From contig WRMN01000014.1 in the NCBI GenBank assembly GCA_009777095.1, forward strand, positions 1 through 53,749: a stretch of DNA of 53,749 nt. The letters are read 5' to 3'. A model generated the notes under the pieces. The model did no database searches. It was not told where the DNA came from and worked only from the letters and a program-made list of their open reading frames with translations. Source of the stretch: Bacteroidales bacterium. GTDB lineage: Bacteria; Bacteroidota; Bacteroidia; Bacteroidales; UBA932. The translations under genes and the position numbers were made by a program. Every line of letters begins with the position of its first letter. The stretch's first letter is position 1. Below are positions 25,279 to 34,059 of the stretch, one piece after another.

Positions 25279-26805
25279 ATGAAAACAGTCTATAAATATC
25301 TAAAAATCCTGAGTTTGTCGGCGCTCGTGTTGCCGATAGTATGGACCTGCAACGAAGATACGGTGGAAACCGATTTGGACGCGCTACGGCAAGTGTTTCC
25401 CCCTTCTGTTACTTCTTTTTCACCTGCCTCAGGCCCTGTAGGCACGGTGATTACTATTATCGGAGATAATCTGGGCAGCATTGATTCGGTTTGGATTGGC
25501 GGCGTAAAAGCCATGGTTAAAAACCGTGTATCGCAAGAGTTGCTTGTTGCTGAAGTTACGGTTGATGCGAAATCGGGAAAAATTAAGGTGCAAAATCGGG
25601 CAGGAACAGCCGAGTCAAGCAGTAATTTTACCATGGAATATGCCATTCCTGTATTGACCGATTATCCTACAGCCGCTACGGTTACTGAAACCGTATTATT
25701 GAAAGGCGCTAATTTTCAATCGGTATCGGCGGTTTATTTTGCCGGAACAAAGGCGCAAATTACCACGCATTTAAATTCTGAAATGTTGGTAACGGTACCG
25801 CCGCTTCCCATGTCGGCAGGCGATGATGTTGATATATCCTTAGCCTACTATACCGCTTCGGGAATTGAAACTACCGGCACCACAGGCGCGCCCGTACACA
25901 TCAACCGCGTGTATCCCGAATTTACCAATATCCCTAATAAAGGCAATGCCGAATCAATGGTTACTGTATTGGGCGATAATCTAAGTATTATCGAACACGT
26001 GATTTTAGATACTGCAGGTATGCCTGTTCCTTTGGTAATACCCGTGAAAACTGCCGCCAAAACATTCTTCAGTTTTGAACTGCCCGATACGCTGACCTTT
26101 GTGATCACCAACCCCACATCGGTGCGGTTGCGCGTTATGTATTATGAAACAAACGAGGAGTTGTTGAACGATAATTTTGTGATTAATATTCCCGGCCGCG
26201 AAACTGTATATTTCTGGGAAAATATAACCATGGAGTGTCAGGTGCCTGATGCAGCCTCCGTATTCTTTGTGGGCAGTACAGGCCGAACTTACGACCCCTG
26301 CCAGATGGTGGCCAATGTTGACGGCGTAAGTACTGCTACCGATTTCTATACGGTATGGAGCGGCAACGGAATCCTGATTAGCAATCCCACTAACGGAACC
26401 GGCTATACGCAGTATAGATGCGAGGGCGTAGCCCTTCCCTCCGGAGGTTCGAAAAATGTGATGTTCCGATTCCTGAACGAAACGCCTACGACCACCCCTA
26501 ATGCCGCAGAGGCAGCATTGGCAGAGATAGTGAGAAACCAGACCATCATCAAAATTACCCCTGACTTGTGGGACGGCGTCCGTGTTCCGGCTATGAGCGC
26601 CCCAAGGGCCTATCCGCCTCATGGCTCCACCGGTTCTAATCCTTTTGTAGAAGGAACAATTATGATGTTTCAGGAATTTCAGGCAGGAGCGCCGGTGAAA
26701 ACCGGTTTTATTGAAGTGGTGAAATTGACCTTCCCCGAAGATATCAGCACTACTGCTTTGGCTGCCCGCTCAACCATAACCATGAATATTTATTACGAAA
26801 AATAA
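25279..26805 (+). CDS. IPT/TIG-domain surface lipoprotein (SusE/SGBP-like)
   Basis: This 508-residue lipoprotein (lipobox VWTC, Cys24) is in the position of a surface glycan-binding protein after SusD. Three successive Ig-like IPT/TIG domains can be traced: about 38-120 (FSPASGPVGTVITIIGDNL), 120-205 and 207-300 (the last with MVTVLGDNLSIIEHVIL). The final 200 residues form a separate domain of no known family. Its end (TGFIEVVKLTF followed by ITMNIYYEK) resembles the ends of the proteins at 18927 and 26812. I infer binding of alginate at the cell surface with the C-terminal domain as the ligand part, held out by IPT spacers. Confidence 0.88.
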   Translation: MKTVYKYLKILSLSALVLPIVWTCNEDTVETDLDALRQVFPPSVTSFSPASGPVGTVITIIGDNLGSIDSVWIGGVKAMVKNRVSQELLVAEVTVDAKSGKIKVQNRAGTAESSSNFTMEYAIPVLTDYPTAATVTETVLLKGANFQSVSAVYFAGTKAQITTHLNSEMLVTVPPLPMSAGDDVDISLAYYTASGIETTGTTGAPVHINRVYPEFTNIPNKGNAESMVTVLGDNLSIIEHVILDTAGMPVPLVIPVKTAAKTFFSFELPDTLTFVITNPTSVRLRVMYYETNEELLNDNFVINIPGRETVYFWENITMECQVPDAASVFFVGSTGRTYDPCQMVANVDGVSTATDFYTVWSGNGILISNPTNGTGYTQYRCEGVALPSGGSKNVMFRFLNETPTTTPNAAEAALAEIVRNQTIIKITPDLWDGVRVPAMSAPRAYPPHGSTGSNPFVEGTIMMFQEFQAGAPVKTGFIEVVKLTFPEDISTTALAARSTITMNIYYEK

Positions 26806-26811
26806 TTTAAC

Positions 26812-28677
26812 ATGAAACTTTTAAACAACATATCATGGAAAAGCTTTGGCCCGGCGCTTATTGTTGCTGCGGCCATGGCTTTCGGCCTGCAATCATGCGA
26901 AGACAAGGATAACGGTACTACAGACGGAGACCTCCCCCGCCTGATTATTAATGAGGGGATTGCCCAAATGACTACGGGAGACGGTGCCGGTACTTTTACC
27001 CTTAAAATTGACTGTAACCAACTGTGGAAAGCCGAAAGCTCGGCAAGTTGGTGCGAGGTAACGCCTGACATAGGTAAATCATCTGTGCTTGCGGTTACCA
27101 AGTTAGATATAAAAGAATCAATGGAATTGGATCCGCGTATGGCTACAGTGGTTTTTACCGCCGGCGATCTTAGCACTACGTTCACTGTAACCCAAATAGG
27201 GAAAGCCCCCATTTTAGATATAGTCCCTCAATCGGGCACTAACTATGATGAGGATAAAGAAACGCTGCTTACGGCAGCTCAAACCGACATCAGCTATACA
27301 ATTGTGGCTAACCAATCCTGGACGGCAACTATAATCGAAAGTGCAGCTACTTGGTTAAGCATCACATCGGACCTTTCATCAACAGTTACTTCCACCACCT
27401 TAACGGCAACAGCTTTGGAGAATTTTGATTTCACCGATAGAGAGGCCTCTATCGTAATAATCGGTACGCACTCGGACAATAGCATTAAGGTGATACAGGC
27501 TGCGGCAATACCGTTCATTACAGTGGAGCCGGAAGGAATACCGGTGCAGGCTGCCGGCGGCACCCACACTGTTACTGTTACGGCTAATGTTGACTGGGGC
27601 AGCACTTACACCGTTGAGCCTGCTTCCGCCGCTTCGTGGATAGCTGCGGTTGGAACCCCCGGTACTACAACTACCTTTGATGTAGCGGCCAACACCGACA
27701 CGGAAAGTCGTAGCGCTACAGTAACTTTCGCAGCTACCAATCCGAGTTTCGCCGGAGTGAAAGGCACCTGTGTTATCTCGCAAAATGGCGCAGCAGCGGC
27801 TCCGTTTAATATCACCTCCGTTAACGATTCTTCTGCACGTGTAGAAATTATTGGTACGGGATTAGATTATGTAATCGGCGTGAACTTCGACGGCGTACCC
27901 CTTCCAGCTGGCAATATCAAGAAACAAACGGCGACAGAACTTTGGATCTTGGCGCCGGCAACTATTACTGCGGGTACAGAAGTAGATCTTACCCTCTCTT
28001 ATGTCGGCGGCACAGGACCTGTGGAAACCGACAAGCCTAACGGAAAATTTACCGTAACGGATTTTTATGTTATGCAAGACCGTATTTATGCCAATGCCAA
28101 TGGCGCCAATTCAATACTATCTACTACATTATTAAGTACATTCAGTGTTTGTGATGCGAATGGGGGGCTTATAAACAAAACGGAAATAGACATTCTGTTA
28201 GTGAGTACTTCTTCTGATTCAAGGTTGATATTTACACATCCGGCTCATAGCACCGGCACGACCAATAATGTAAGGTGTACCTCGGACGCTGCTACCTCTG
28301 TAGGCGAATGGAATATTGTTGATAAGAACTGGACCGCTTGGGGCTCCAGTAATATTATAGCTGAACAATTTGATGCAATGACTAATTTAACCACTACATT
28401 TAATAATGCAAATCTTACAGGTAATACGGTAGATGTAGATTCCGGCGGCTATGCGGCAGGAGAAGCAGCTCATGAAAATAAGGTGTTTAGATTCAAAACA
28501 AGACAAGCAGGAACCGTGCTGGGCACTATACCTAATCCTAATATTGAAACTGCCGAAACGCGATATGGGTATATCAAAACAGTAAAGGCAACTTTTATTG
28601 GTACTCCCGGAACTTCCAGCATTAGGGATTCGTACTTGGATATAGTAGTCAAAGTACAGCGCTTAGCCGCCGATTAA
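26812..28677 (+). CDS. BACON/IPT surface lipoprotein with shared C-terminal module
   Basis: This 621-residue lipoprotein (lipobox LQSC, Cys29) starts 6 nt after its neighbour. Three BACON-type domains follow each other (about 40-133, 134-235 and 236-330; each with a W-x-x pattern such as QLWKAESSASWCEV and ending in VTQIG, VIQAA or ISQNG). Next come an IPT-like domain (about 333-420) and a final module of about 200 residues. That module resembles the free-standing protein at 18927-19580 and ends in GYIKTVKATF and LDIVVKVQR. BACON domains are thought to hold enzymes or binding modules on the surface. Last gene of the susC operon, followed by a strong hairpin. Confidence 0.88.
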   Translation: MKLLNNISWKSFGPALIVAAAMAFGLQSCEDKDNGTTDGDLPRLIINEGIAQMTTGDGAGTFTLKIDCNQLWKAESSASWCEVTPDIGKSSVLAVTKLDIKESMELDPRMATVVFTAGDLSTTFTVTQIGKAPILDIVPQSGTNYDEDKETLLTAAQTDISYTIVANQSWTATIIESAATWLSITSDLSSTVTSTTLTATALENFDFTDREASIVIIGTHSDNSIKVIQAAAIPFITVEPEGIPVQAAGGTHTVTVTANVDWGSTYTVEPASAASWIAAVGTPGTTTTFDVAANTDTESRSATVTFAATNPSFAGVKGTCVISQNGAAAAPFNITSVNDSSARVEIIGTGLDYVIGVNFDGVPLPAGNIKKQTATELWILAPATITAGTEVDLTLSYVGGTGPVETDKPNGKFTVTDFYVMQDRIYANANGANSILSTTLLSTFSVCDANGGLINKTEIDILLVSTSSDSRLIFTHPAHSTGTTNNVRCTSDAATSVGEWNIVDKNWTAWGSSNIIAEQFDAMTNLTTTFNNANLTGNTVDVDSGGYAAGEAAHENKVFRFKTRQAGTVLGTIPNPNIETAETRYGYIKTVKATFIGTPGTSSIRDSYLDIVVKVQRLAAD

Positions 28678-28700
28678 ATTAGAACGTTCCTTTAAAAATG

Positions 28701-28739
28701 AATAACGACAAGGCTTTCTCGTAAGGCCTTGTCGTTATT
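28701..28739. terminator. Strong hairpin terminator after the susCD operon
   Basis: AATAACGACAAGGC (28701-28714) pairs perfectly over 14 bp with GCCTTGTCGTTATT (28726-28739), leaving an 11-nt loop. It begins 24 nt after the stop of the last operon gene. The U-tract is short, but the stem flanks give A/T runs in both directions. It separates the susCD operon from the PL6 lyase gene. Confidence 0.75.
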
Positions 28740-28755
28740 TGAGAAAGCGCTCTTG

Positions 28756-28787
28756 TTTGCCTAATTCGAAAAAATAGCTTACCCTTG
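28756..28787 (+). promoter_or_regulatory. Putative promoter of the BACON-PL6 gene
   Basis: TTTG (28756-28759) and TACCCTTG (28780-28787) are 20 nt apart; the latter differs at one position from TAnnTTTG. It lies 28 nt before the ATG and after the terminator, so the lyase gene appears to have its own promoter. I see no UxuR-like palindrome here. Confidence 0.5.
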
Positions 28788-28814
28788 TAAGAAGAAGTCA
28801 ATATAACTATTCGT

Positions 28815-30665
28815 ATGGAACCTAACCAAACCTTGCTTCTGTTTATCCTTATTGCGCTTATTGCCCTGCCTTGCGTATGCGCCTGCTCAGAGGACGACCC
28901 GCCGCCCGACCCGCACATTCCAGCTATTGTCCATCTTAGTACAGCAGCTGTAAGTTTAACCTATCTTTCCGGCAGCAGCGCAAGTTTTACGGTAACATCT
29001 AATACGCAGTGGACAGTCAGCAGCGCCGAAAGTTGGTGCAGCGTGAGTCCTTCCACCGGTAATGGAACCTTGACGGTTGTGGTACAGGCGTTGAACGCAA
29101 ACCCTGCTAGCTCGTCGCGCCAGAGTATGCTATCATTTAAAGTAGGGGAGCAGGTGCCGACAACGCTTATGGTTTACCAGCAGGGCAATAGCCTGTTGCC
29201 GACCTCTTATGTTACTTCTTTGACTGAATTTAACGTAGTACAATCGATTGCACAGCCGGGTTCTACCATTACCTGGGCTAATGGCACCTATAGCTTCGGC
29301 AGCACTTTGACGGTGTCTAAAGATGCTATATGCGTGAATGCCCAAACCGATGGGAAGGTAGTATTTACAGGCCGCATGCAGGTGAAAATTCTTGCCGATA
29401 ACGTTGTATTTCGCGGTTTTCAGTTTATAAATAATACGGTAGATGCAACAAGTCCATCTACTTATGAGGGGAAGGTTGATTTCTTTATCGTAGGCAATGG
29501 AATTTCGAACAGCGGCGGTAATACTAATGCTACAAAAGGGAACAATAATCAATTTCTGCATTTGAATTTTTACGGAATAACCGCCAGACAAATGCTGGTA
29601 GTTACTCCCGGCGCTTCCGATAATCTGTTCGAATATTGTAATTTTGAAGCAAAAAAGATGATACCGGCAAATGCTGTTTTTCAAATTCAGGTATCGGCCG
29701 ATAAATCGGGGAATAATATTGTGCGTTATTGTTCTTTTAAAAATCATTTTGCCCCCTCAACCGGCGATTATGGAATGGAAGCGGTCAGAATAGGCTACAG
29801 CCACCAAAAAGACAATATCAGCCGCGATTTGGTCGAGTACTGCTATTTTTACCGCTGTTGCGGCGACGATGAGGTCATTTCTTCAAAAGCCACTGAGGTG
29901 GTCTATCGCTATAATACCTTTGATGATAACGGTCCGAATATGCCCGGAATTAATTATAACGGACAGGGACATTTGTGTATTCGCCATGGACATAAAACGG
30001 CTGCTTACGGTAATTTCTTTACCAACGGCCGAGGCCTCCGCGTGTGCGAAGGCAGCGGACATGCCGTATATAACAACTATTTTAATACCGGTACGCGATG
30101 GCCTTTTCGCATACATAACAGAGATGTAAATGCAGGCTTGGGTTTTGCAGATTCGGTGAACGGACTGATTTTAGCCCATAATACCTTTGTGAGCTGCGCG
30201 CCTATGGAGTTGGAAGCAACGGGCGAGACCATCAAACCCGCGAATGTGGTTGTAGTAAATAATTTGTACAGCGGCTTTACCGGCGCTTCATTCACGAGAT
30301 ATTGGACAGGCAGCGAGTTTTTTGAAGGGAATGTGATTGATTACAATACAACGGTGAATACCCCTTCTTCGGGCTTGACTTACGTGTCTAATATGACCGA
30401 TTACACGATGACCAATACTCATGGTTATGTACAGTTGAAACAGGCAACTTCGGGAATGGCGGTTTCTTCGGCGGGTTATACCCTGCCTTTTTTACCCTCT
30501 ATTACCGTCATCGACATTGATGCCAATTTGATGATGGATATGATGAAAAATGCACGTCCATCGGATAAGCTCCAAAAACATATCGGCTGCTTCCAGTACG
30601 GCGGGGGCAACAGCGTTCAGCCTTATGCTACGGCTGCCAACACCGGCCCGGGGTATTTAGAATAA
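28815..30665 (+). CDS. Surface lipoprotein PL6 lyase with BACON domain
   Basis: This 616-residue protein has a lipobox VCAC (Cys24), a BACON domain (about 38-125, with TQWTVSSAESWCSVSP) and a PL6 beta-helix (about 130-605). Catalytic candidates are Lys358 (DDEVISSK) and Arg390 (LCIRHGH). Their spacing is 32 rather than 21 residues because of an insert (PNMPGINYNG). The calcium-site motif reads GDDEV instead of GEVEI, so one ligand Glu is replaced by Asp, and the upstream Asn ligand is not obvious. It is therefore a different PL6 subgroup from the enzyme at 16738. As a surface lipoprotein it may make the first cut in alginate outside the cell. It ends 9 nt from the convergent batE gene. Confidence 0.9.
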   Translation: MEPNQTLLLFILIALIALPCVCACSEDDPPPDPHIPAIVHLSTAAVSLTYLSGSSASFTVTSNTQWTVSSAESWCSVSPSTGNGTLTVVVQALNANPASSSRQSMLSFKVGEQVPTTLMVYQQGNSLLPTSYVTSLTEFNVVQSIAQPGSTITWANGTYSFGSTLTVSKDAICVNAQTDGKVVFTGRMQVKILADNVVFRGFQFINNTVDATSPSTYEGKVDFFIVGNGISNSGGNTNATKGNNNQFLHLNFYGITARQMLVVTPGASDNLFEYCNFEAKKMIPANAVFQIQVSADKSGNNIVRYCSFKNHFAPSTGDYGMEAVRIGYSHQKDNISRDLVEYCYFYRCCGDDEVISSKATEVVYRYNTFDDNGPNMPGINYNGQGHLCIRHGHKTAAYGNFFTNGRGLRVCEGSGHAVYNNYFNTGTRWPFRIHNRDVNAGLGFADSVNGLILAHNTFVSCAPMELEATGETIKPANVVVVNNLYSGFTGASFTRYWTGSEFFEGNVIDYNTTVNTPSSGLTYVSNMTDYTMTNTHGYVQLKQATSGMAVSSAGYTLPFLPSITVIDIDANLMMDMMKNARPSDKLQKHIGCFQYGGGNSVQPYATAANTGPGYLE

Positions 30666-30674
30666 TTGAGAATT

Positions 30675-31457
30675 CTATATCTTCTCCACCACCCGTTCCA
30701 TCAGCCAGCCCTGGCGGCCGTCGGTGAGTTGTATGCGCTGCCACTGGCCTAAGCTCTCCAATAAGGTAACTTTAGTGCCTTCGTGCAAGATGAAAAGGTC
30801 TTTGCCGCTATTGTCGGGCGAGCTTTTGATAGTAACCACCGCCGACATTACAATAGCCTTCGACTGGTCGTGCAGAGCTTGTTTTTGATAGTGGGCAAAG
30901 AGTATGCACGTGCCGCAACAAAGCAGAGAGAGAATAGCTATAAAGAAAGAAAATTTACGCAGCGTAATGCTGCGGGCAAAGAAAAACAACAGGGCTAATA
31001 AGAGGCAGGCGGCAAAGAAGACAATAGCCCACCAGCCCCAGGTATCGGCTCCGGCAACACTATAGATACTGCGTATCCATGTGGCCAGAAAAAATTCGGG
31101 GACAGCCTCACTCCTGTCTATAATCATAGCGTTGGCCATGTCGAGATTGTGGACGATGTCCTTATCTTCGGGGTTTAGCCTCAAGGCGCGCTCATAGTAA
31201 AGAATAGCCTTCCCCCACGACTGTTGTTTAAAATAAGCATTGCCTAAATTGTAGTACAGGTCGGCAGATACATAGCCGTTGCTTTCAATGGCTTTATACA
31301 AAGATTCTGCCTCGGCGAAATTGCCTGCGGCATACAGTTCGTTAGCTTGTATCCACTGTTCGTCGGCGGTTTGTGCATACGCGGCGTTTTTCCCTGCCGC
31401 CAGTGCAAGCAAACATAGTATAGTTGAAAAGAAAAAAACCTTCTTCATAATTTTCAT
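30675..31457 (-). CDS. batE: BatE-like TPR and SH3 membrane protein
   Basis: This 260-residue protein has a signal peptide (about 1-28), TPR repeats (about 32-112, with ADLYYNLGNAYFKQQSWGKAILYYERAL), two membrane helices (about 136-158 and 168-190) and a C-terminal SH3-like domain (about 200-258, ending GRQGWLMERVVEKI). This layout is that of BatE, the last member of the Bacteroides aerotolerance operon. The TPRs probably bind partner proteins in the periplasm. An alternative start is MKK at 31448. It begins 3 nt after the batD stop. Confidence 0.88.
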   Translation of the reverse strand: MKIMKKVFFFSTILCLLALAAGKNAAYAQTADEQWIQANELYAAGNFAEAESLYKAIESNGYVSADLYYNLGNAYFKQQSWGKAILYYERALRLNPEDKDIVHNLDMANAMIIDRSEAVPEFFLATWIRSIYSVAGADTWGWWAIVFFAACLLLALLFFFARSITLRKFSFFIAILSLLCCGTCILFAHYQKQALHDQSKAIVMSAVVTIKSSPDNSGKDLFILHEGTKVTLLESLGQWQRIQLTDGRQGWLMERVVEKI

Positions 31458-31460
31458 TCC

Positions 31461-33293
31461 TTAAAACGTTTGTTCGAATTTACTGATAATTTGTATCGCT
31501 ACCTCATATACCTTCTGCATGGCCGATTGTCCGGCGCCGGGGGCATAGCGGGCAAACTCGCACTCGTCGAGCACCTGAAGGTAGGCGGTGATATCTTCTT
31601 CCTTAGCATTCTTTGCTTGCATTACTTCACGTGCTTTCTCGCGCGAAAGGTCGGCCACCGACAGGCCTGCCTTGTCGGTGAGAAAGCCCCACATGGCGCG
31701 GCTCAGCTCATCGTAGAAGCTGTTCATATTATGTTGTCGCAGGAACTCGCCTGCTGCTTTCAGCCGTTTCTTCGCAATCTTAGTTGCCTTGCGGTGGCGG
31801 GTGCGCCGAATATCCTGTGTTCGTTTGATGTGCCGTTTCAACTGGAAATAAATAATAAAAAACAAAAGCAACAGGGCAATGAACACTGCATAATAAGGCA
31901 TAGAGCCAAAGAAAAGAACAGTGGAACCTAAGGCTAAGGGCGCTCTTTTGATGTACTGGATATCGCTGTTCAGTGATTTTACCGATTGTTGGTTGATACC
32001 TTGAGTAGTAACTGCCGTGCCGGCATTAGGGTCTTTGCTGACGCCTATATGTAAATCGTTGCTGCGGAGCGTTACGTATTGTTTTTTGTTGATGTCGTAA
32101 TAGGAAAATTCGGGTCCGGGAATATCAAAACTGCCCTCGCTGCGCGGAATGACAGGATACTCGAAGCTCTTGCTGCCGGAAATGCCGAAATCGGAAGCCT
32201 TAGTGTTATCGGTAATTTTTGTGTCGTAAGTTTCGAAGTGAGGCGGGAAGTTTACCTGCGGCGACTCCAAAAGTTTGAGATTGCCTTCGCCGCTGATTCT
32301 TACTACGAGATTAACGGCGTCGTTGGCCTGAATGCTGTCGCGATTAAAGCGGGCTTCCATCTGGAAGTTGCTGCCCACAGTTCCTTTAAAGGAAGCAGGC
32401 GCTCCATCGGGCAGTTTGTGTACTTCTATAGCTACTATAGGCGAGGCAATATTTTTGCGTATGCTCTGCGGCGTGTCGAAAAAACTGTCAAAGAAACTGC
32501 GAGGCTGGCTGTTGCCTTTGACCTGTAACACACAGGTAATTTCTACGGGATCAATTTTGAGCGTTCCGGTTTGTTGCGGGAAAAGCGCATAGCGGCGCAC
32601 TACGGCAACGTTGTATATTTTTCCGTCAAAGGTTTCCCGCTGAAAATTTAACCGCTGCGGGCTTTCTATTTCCTGACTCCAAAAGCCGTTAAAGGTAGGA
32701 AATTTATAATTTTCGAAGCCCAGAATATTCATTTGACGCGTATATAGCTTGATGGTGGCTGTGAGATATTCGCCGCGCACTACCTGTGATTTATTAAACT
32801 GTATTCGCACAAAAACGTCTGTTTCGTCTGCTGAAGGCTGATTGGTATTTCCTCTGTTTTGTGGTTGCCCGCCCTGCTGTCCGCTTTGTTGGGCGCCTTG
32901 CTGCGCAGGAGCGTCTTTCACTACATCAATAGACACAGGCTGCGTTTGGTAGCTTTTACCATCTACAGTAGCCTTAGCCGCGCCAATCTGTGCCTTTCCC
33001 TCGGCAGTAGCCTGTACAATGTAGGTATAAGTTACGGTAAAACTCTGAGTAGTCCTGCCGTTTACCATCTGTATGTTAGTCATGGTTGACTTGGAGGGAC
33101 CGGCCAAAATGGATAAGCCTGAAAATTCCGGCGGGGTGAAATGCTCAGGTTCAGCGCTCAGATTAATGGTAATACGAAAATTCTCGCCTACGCCCACTAC
33201 CCGTGGCGCCGCCGTACTAAAACTGACGTCCTGCGCCGCCGCAGTGAAAATACCGAAAAACGATAAAATAAATATAAAAAACGTTCTTCTCAT
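31461..33293 (-). CDS. batD: BatD-like membrane protein
   Basis: This 610-residue protein has a signal peptide, several Ig-like beta domains in the periplasm (about 20-420), one membrane helix (about 450-470) and a basic, helical cytoplasmic tail (about 475-610). It matches the BatD family (oxygen tolerance protein). The frame is open back to 33335, but the ATG at 33293 starts a clean signal peptide (MRRTFF...GIFTAAAQ), so I choose it. A Gln/Gly-rich segment (about 140-160) links two domains. It lies between batC and batE. The Bat proteins probably form an envelope complex with the MoxR ATPase; oxygen tolerance is known only from genetics in Bacteroides. Confidence 0.9.
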   Translation of the reverse strand: MRRTFFIFILSFFGIFTAAAQDVSFSTAAPRVVGVGENFRITINLSAEPEHFTPPEFSGLSILAGPSKSTMTNIQMVNGRTTQSFTVTYTYIVQATAEGKAQIGAAKATVDGKSYQTQPVSIDVVKDAPAQQGAQQSGQQGGQPQNRGNTNQPSADETDVFVRIQFNKSQVVRGEYLTATIKLYTRQMNILGFENYKFPTFNGFWSQEIESPQRLNFQRETFDGKIYNVAVVRRYALFPQQTGTLKIDPVEITCVLQVKGNSQPRSFFDSFFDTPQSIRKNIASPIVAIEVHKLPDGAPASFKGTVGSNFQMEARFNRDSIQANDAVNLVVRISGEGNLKLLESPQVNFPPHFETYDTKITDNTKASDFGISGSKSFEYPVIPRSEGSFDIPGPEFSYYDINKKQYVTLRSNDLHIGVSKDPNAGTAVTTQGINQQSVKSLNSDIQYIKRAPLALGSTVLFFGSMPYYAVFIALLLLFFIIYFQLKRHIKRTQDIRRTRHRKATKIAKKRLKAAGEFLRQHNMNSFYDELSRAMWGFLTDKAGLSVADLSREKAREVMQAKNAKEEDITAYLQVLDECEFARYAPGAGQSAMQKVYEVAIQIISKFEQTF

Positions 33294-33368
33294 TACTTGT
33301 TGACTTGTTGATTTGCTTATTTGTTTATAAATCATAAATAATCAATCATAAATAATAAATGTTAACTG

Positions 33369-34058
33369 CTACCAATTCTTATCCGTCCTCACCCTCACTG
33401 CTGCCTTAGCCTTTTCCTTATTCACCTTTTCCTGCGTCTCTTTTTCGTTAGCCTGCATAGCTTCCAACATTTGCTGGGCTTGCTGAGGCGATATTTTAGG
33501 TTCTTGTTGTTCGTCTTGTTTATCTTGATTTTGTTGATTTTGTTGGTCTTGATTCTGATTTTGCTCGTCCTGATTTTGATCATCTTGGTTCTTGTCGTCA
33601 TTGCCGCCACCGCCGCCTTGCTGCTCTTTTTCTAATTTCGTTTGCGCATAAGCTAAATTAGTTCTGGTTTCGTCGTCGGTAGGGTTAAGGCGCAGCGATT
33701 GCTTGTAAGCATCAACGCTTTCCTGCCATTTTTCCTGCTGAAGGGCTGCGTTCCCCAGATTATGCGCTATTCTGGCCTTTGTCTTTTTCTGTAAGGGAAG
33801 ATTAGGATTTGACAACATTTTGAATATTGTATCCGCCGGTTCATACTGCTTTAGTTTATATAAAGCGTTTCCCAAATTAAACTGAGCGGGTATAGAAGTC
33901 GAGTCGGCTTCTAAAGCGCGCAAATATGCAATTGCCGCCTCGTTATACTGCTCTTCTTTGTACAGCTTATTTCCTTTTCGCACGTCCTTCTTATCGGCTT
34001 GCGCAAATGCCGATAATGACACAAATAACAAAAATACGAATAATAATTGAGCTTTCAT
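33369..34058 (-). CDS. batC: BatC-like TPR protein with Gln/Asn-rich linker
   Basis: This 229-residue protein has a signal peptide (1-20, ending SAFAQ). TPR repeats follow (about 24-145: NKLYKEEQYNEAAIAYLRALEADS, then FNLGNALYKLKQYEPADTIF and AYKQSLRLNP). Next is a low-complexity linker of Gln, Asn, Asp and Gly (about 150-190), then a charged C-terminus. Start: the frame is open back to 34121, inside batB, but the ATG at 34058 comes 1 nt after the batB stop and gives a perfect signal peptide. The linker DNA is made of near-repeats of TTTTGTTGATTTTG-like units and may be prone to slippage. Role: periplasmic scaffold of the Bat complex (inference from family). Confidence 0.88.
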   Translation of the reverse strand: MKAQLLFVFLLFVSLSAFAQADKKDVRKGNKLYKEEQYNEAAIAYLRALEADSTSIPAQFNLGNALYKLKQYEPADTIFKMLSNPNLPLQKKTKARIAHNLGNAALQQEKWQESVDAYKQSLRLNPTDDETRTNLAYAQTKLEKEQQGGGGGNDDKNQDDQNQDEQNQNQDQQNQQNQDKQDEQQEPKISPQQAQQMLEAMQANEKETQEKVNKEKAKAAVRVRTDKNW

Positions 34059-34059
34059 A

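Noticed and set aside
26005-26622. A 205-residue open frame on the minus strand opposite the IPT lipoprotein gene
   Set aside because: The plus-strand gene has a lipobox, domains and operon context; the antisense frame has none. The same holds for 29133-29747 opposite the BACON-PL6 gene.
10725-30665. Chondroitin or heparin degradation locus, suggested by the chondroitinase-B-like and heparinase-like folds
   Set aside because: No sulfatase, unsaturated glucuronyl hydrolase (GH88) or hexosamine genes are present, while PL17, PL6 active-site spacing, KdgF and the DEH-reductase-like SDR fit alginate.
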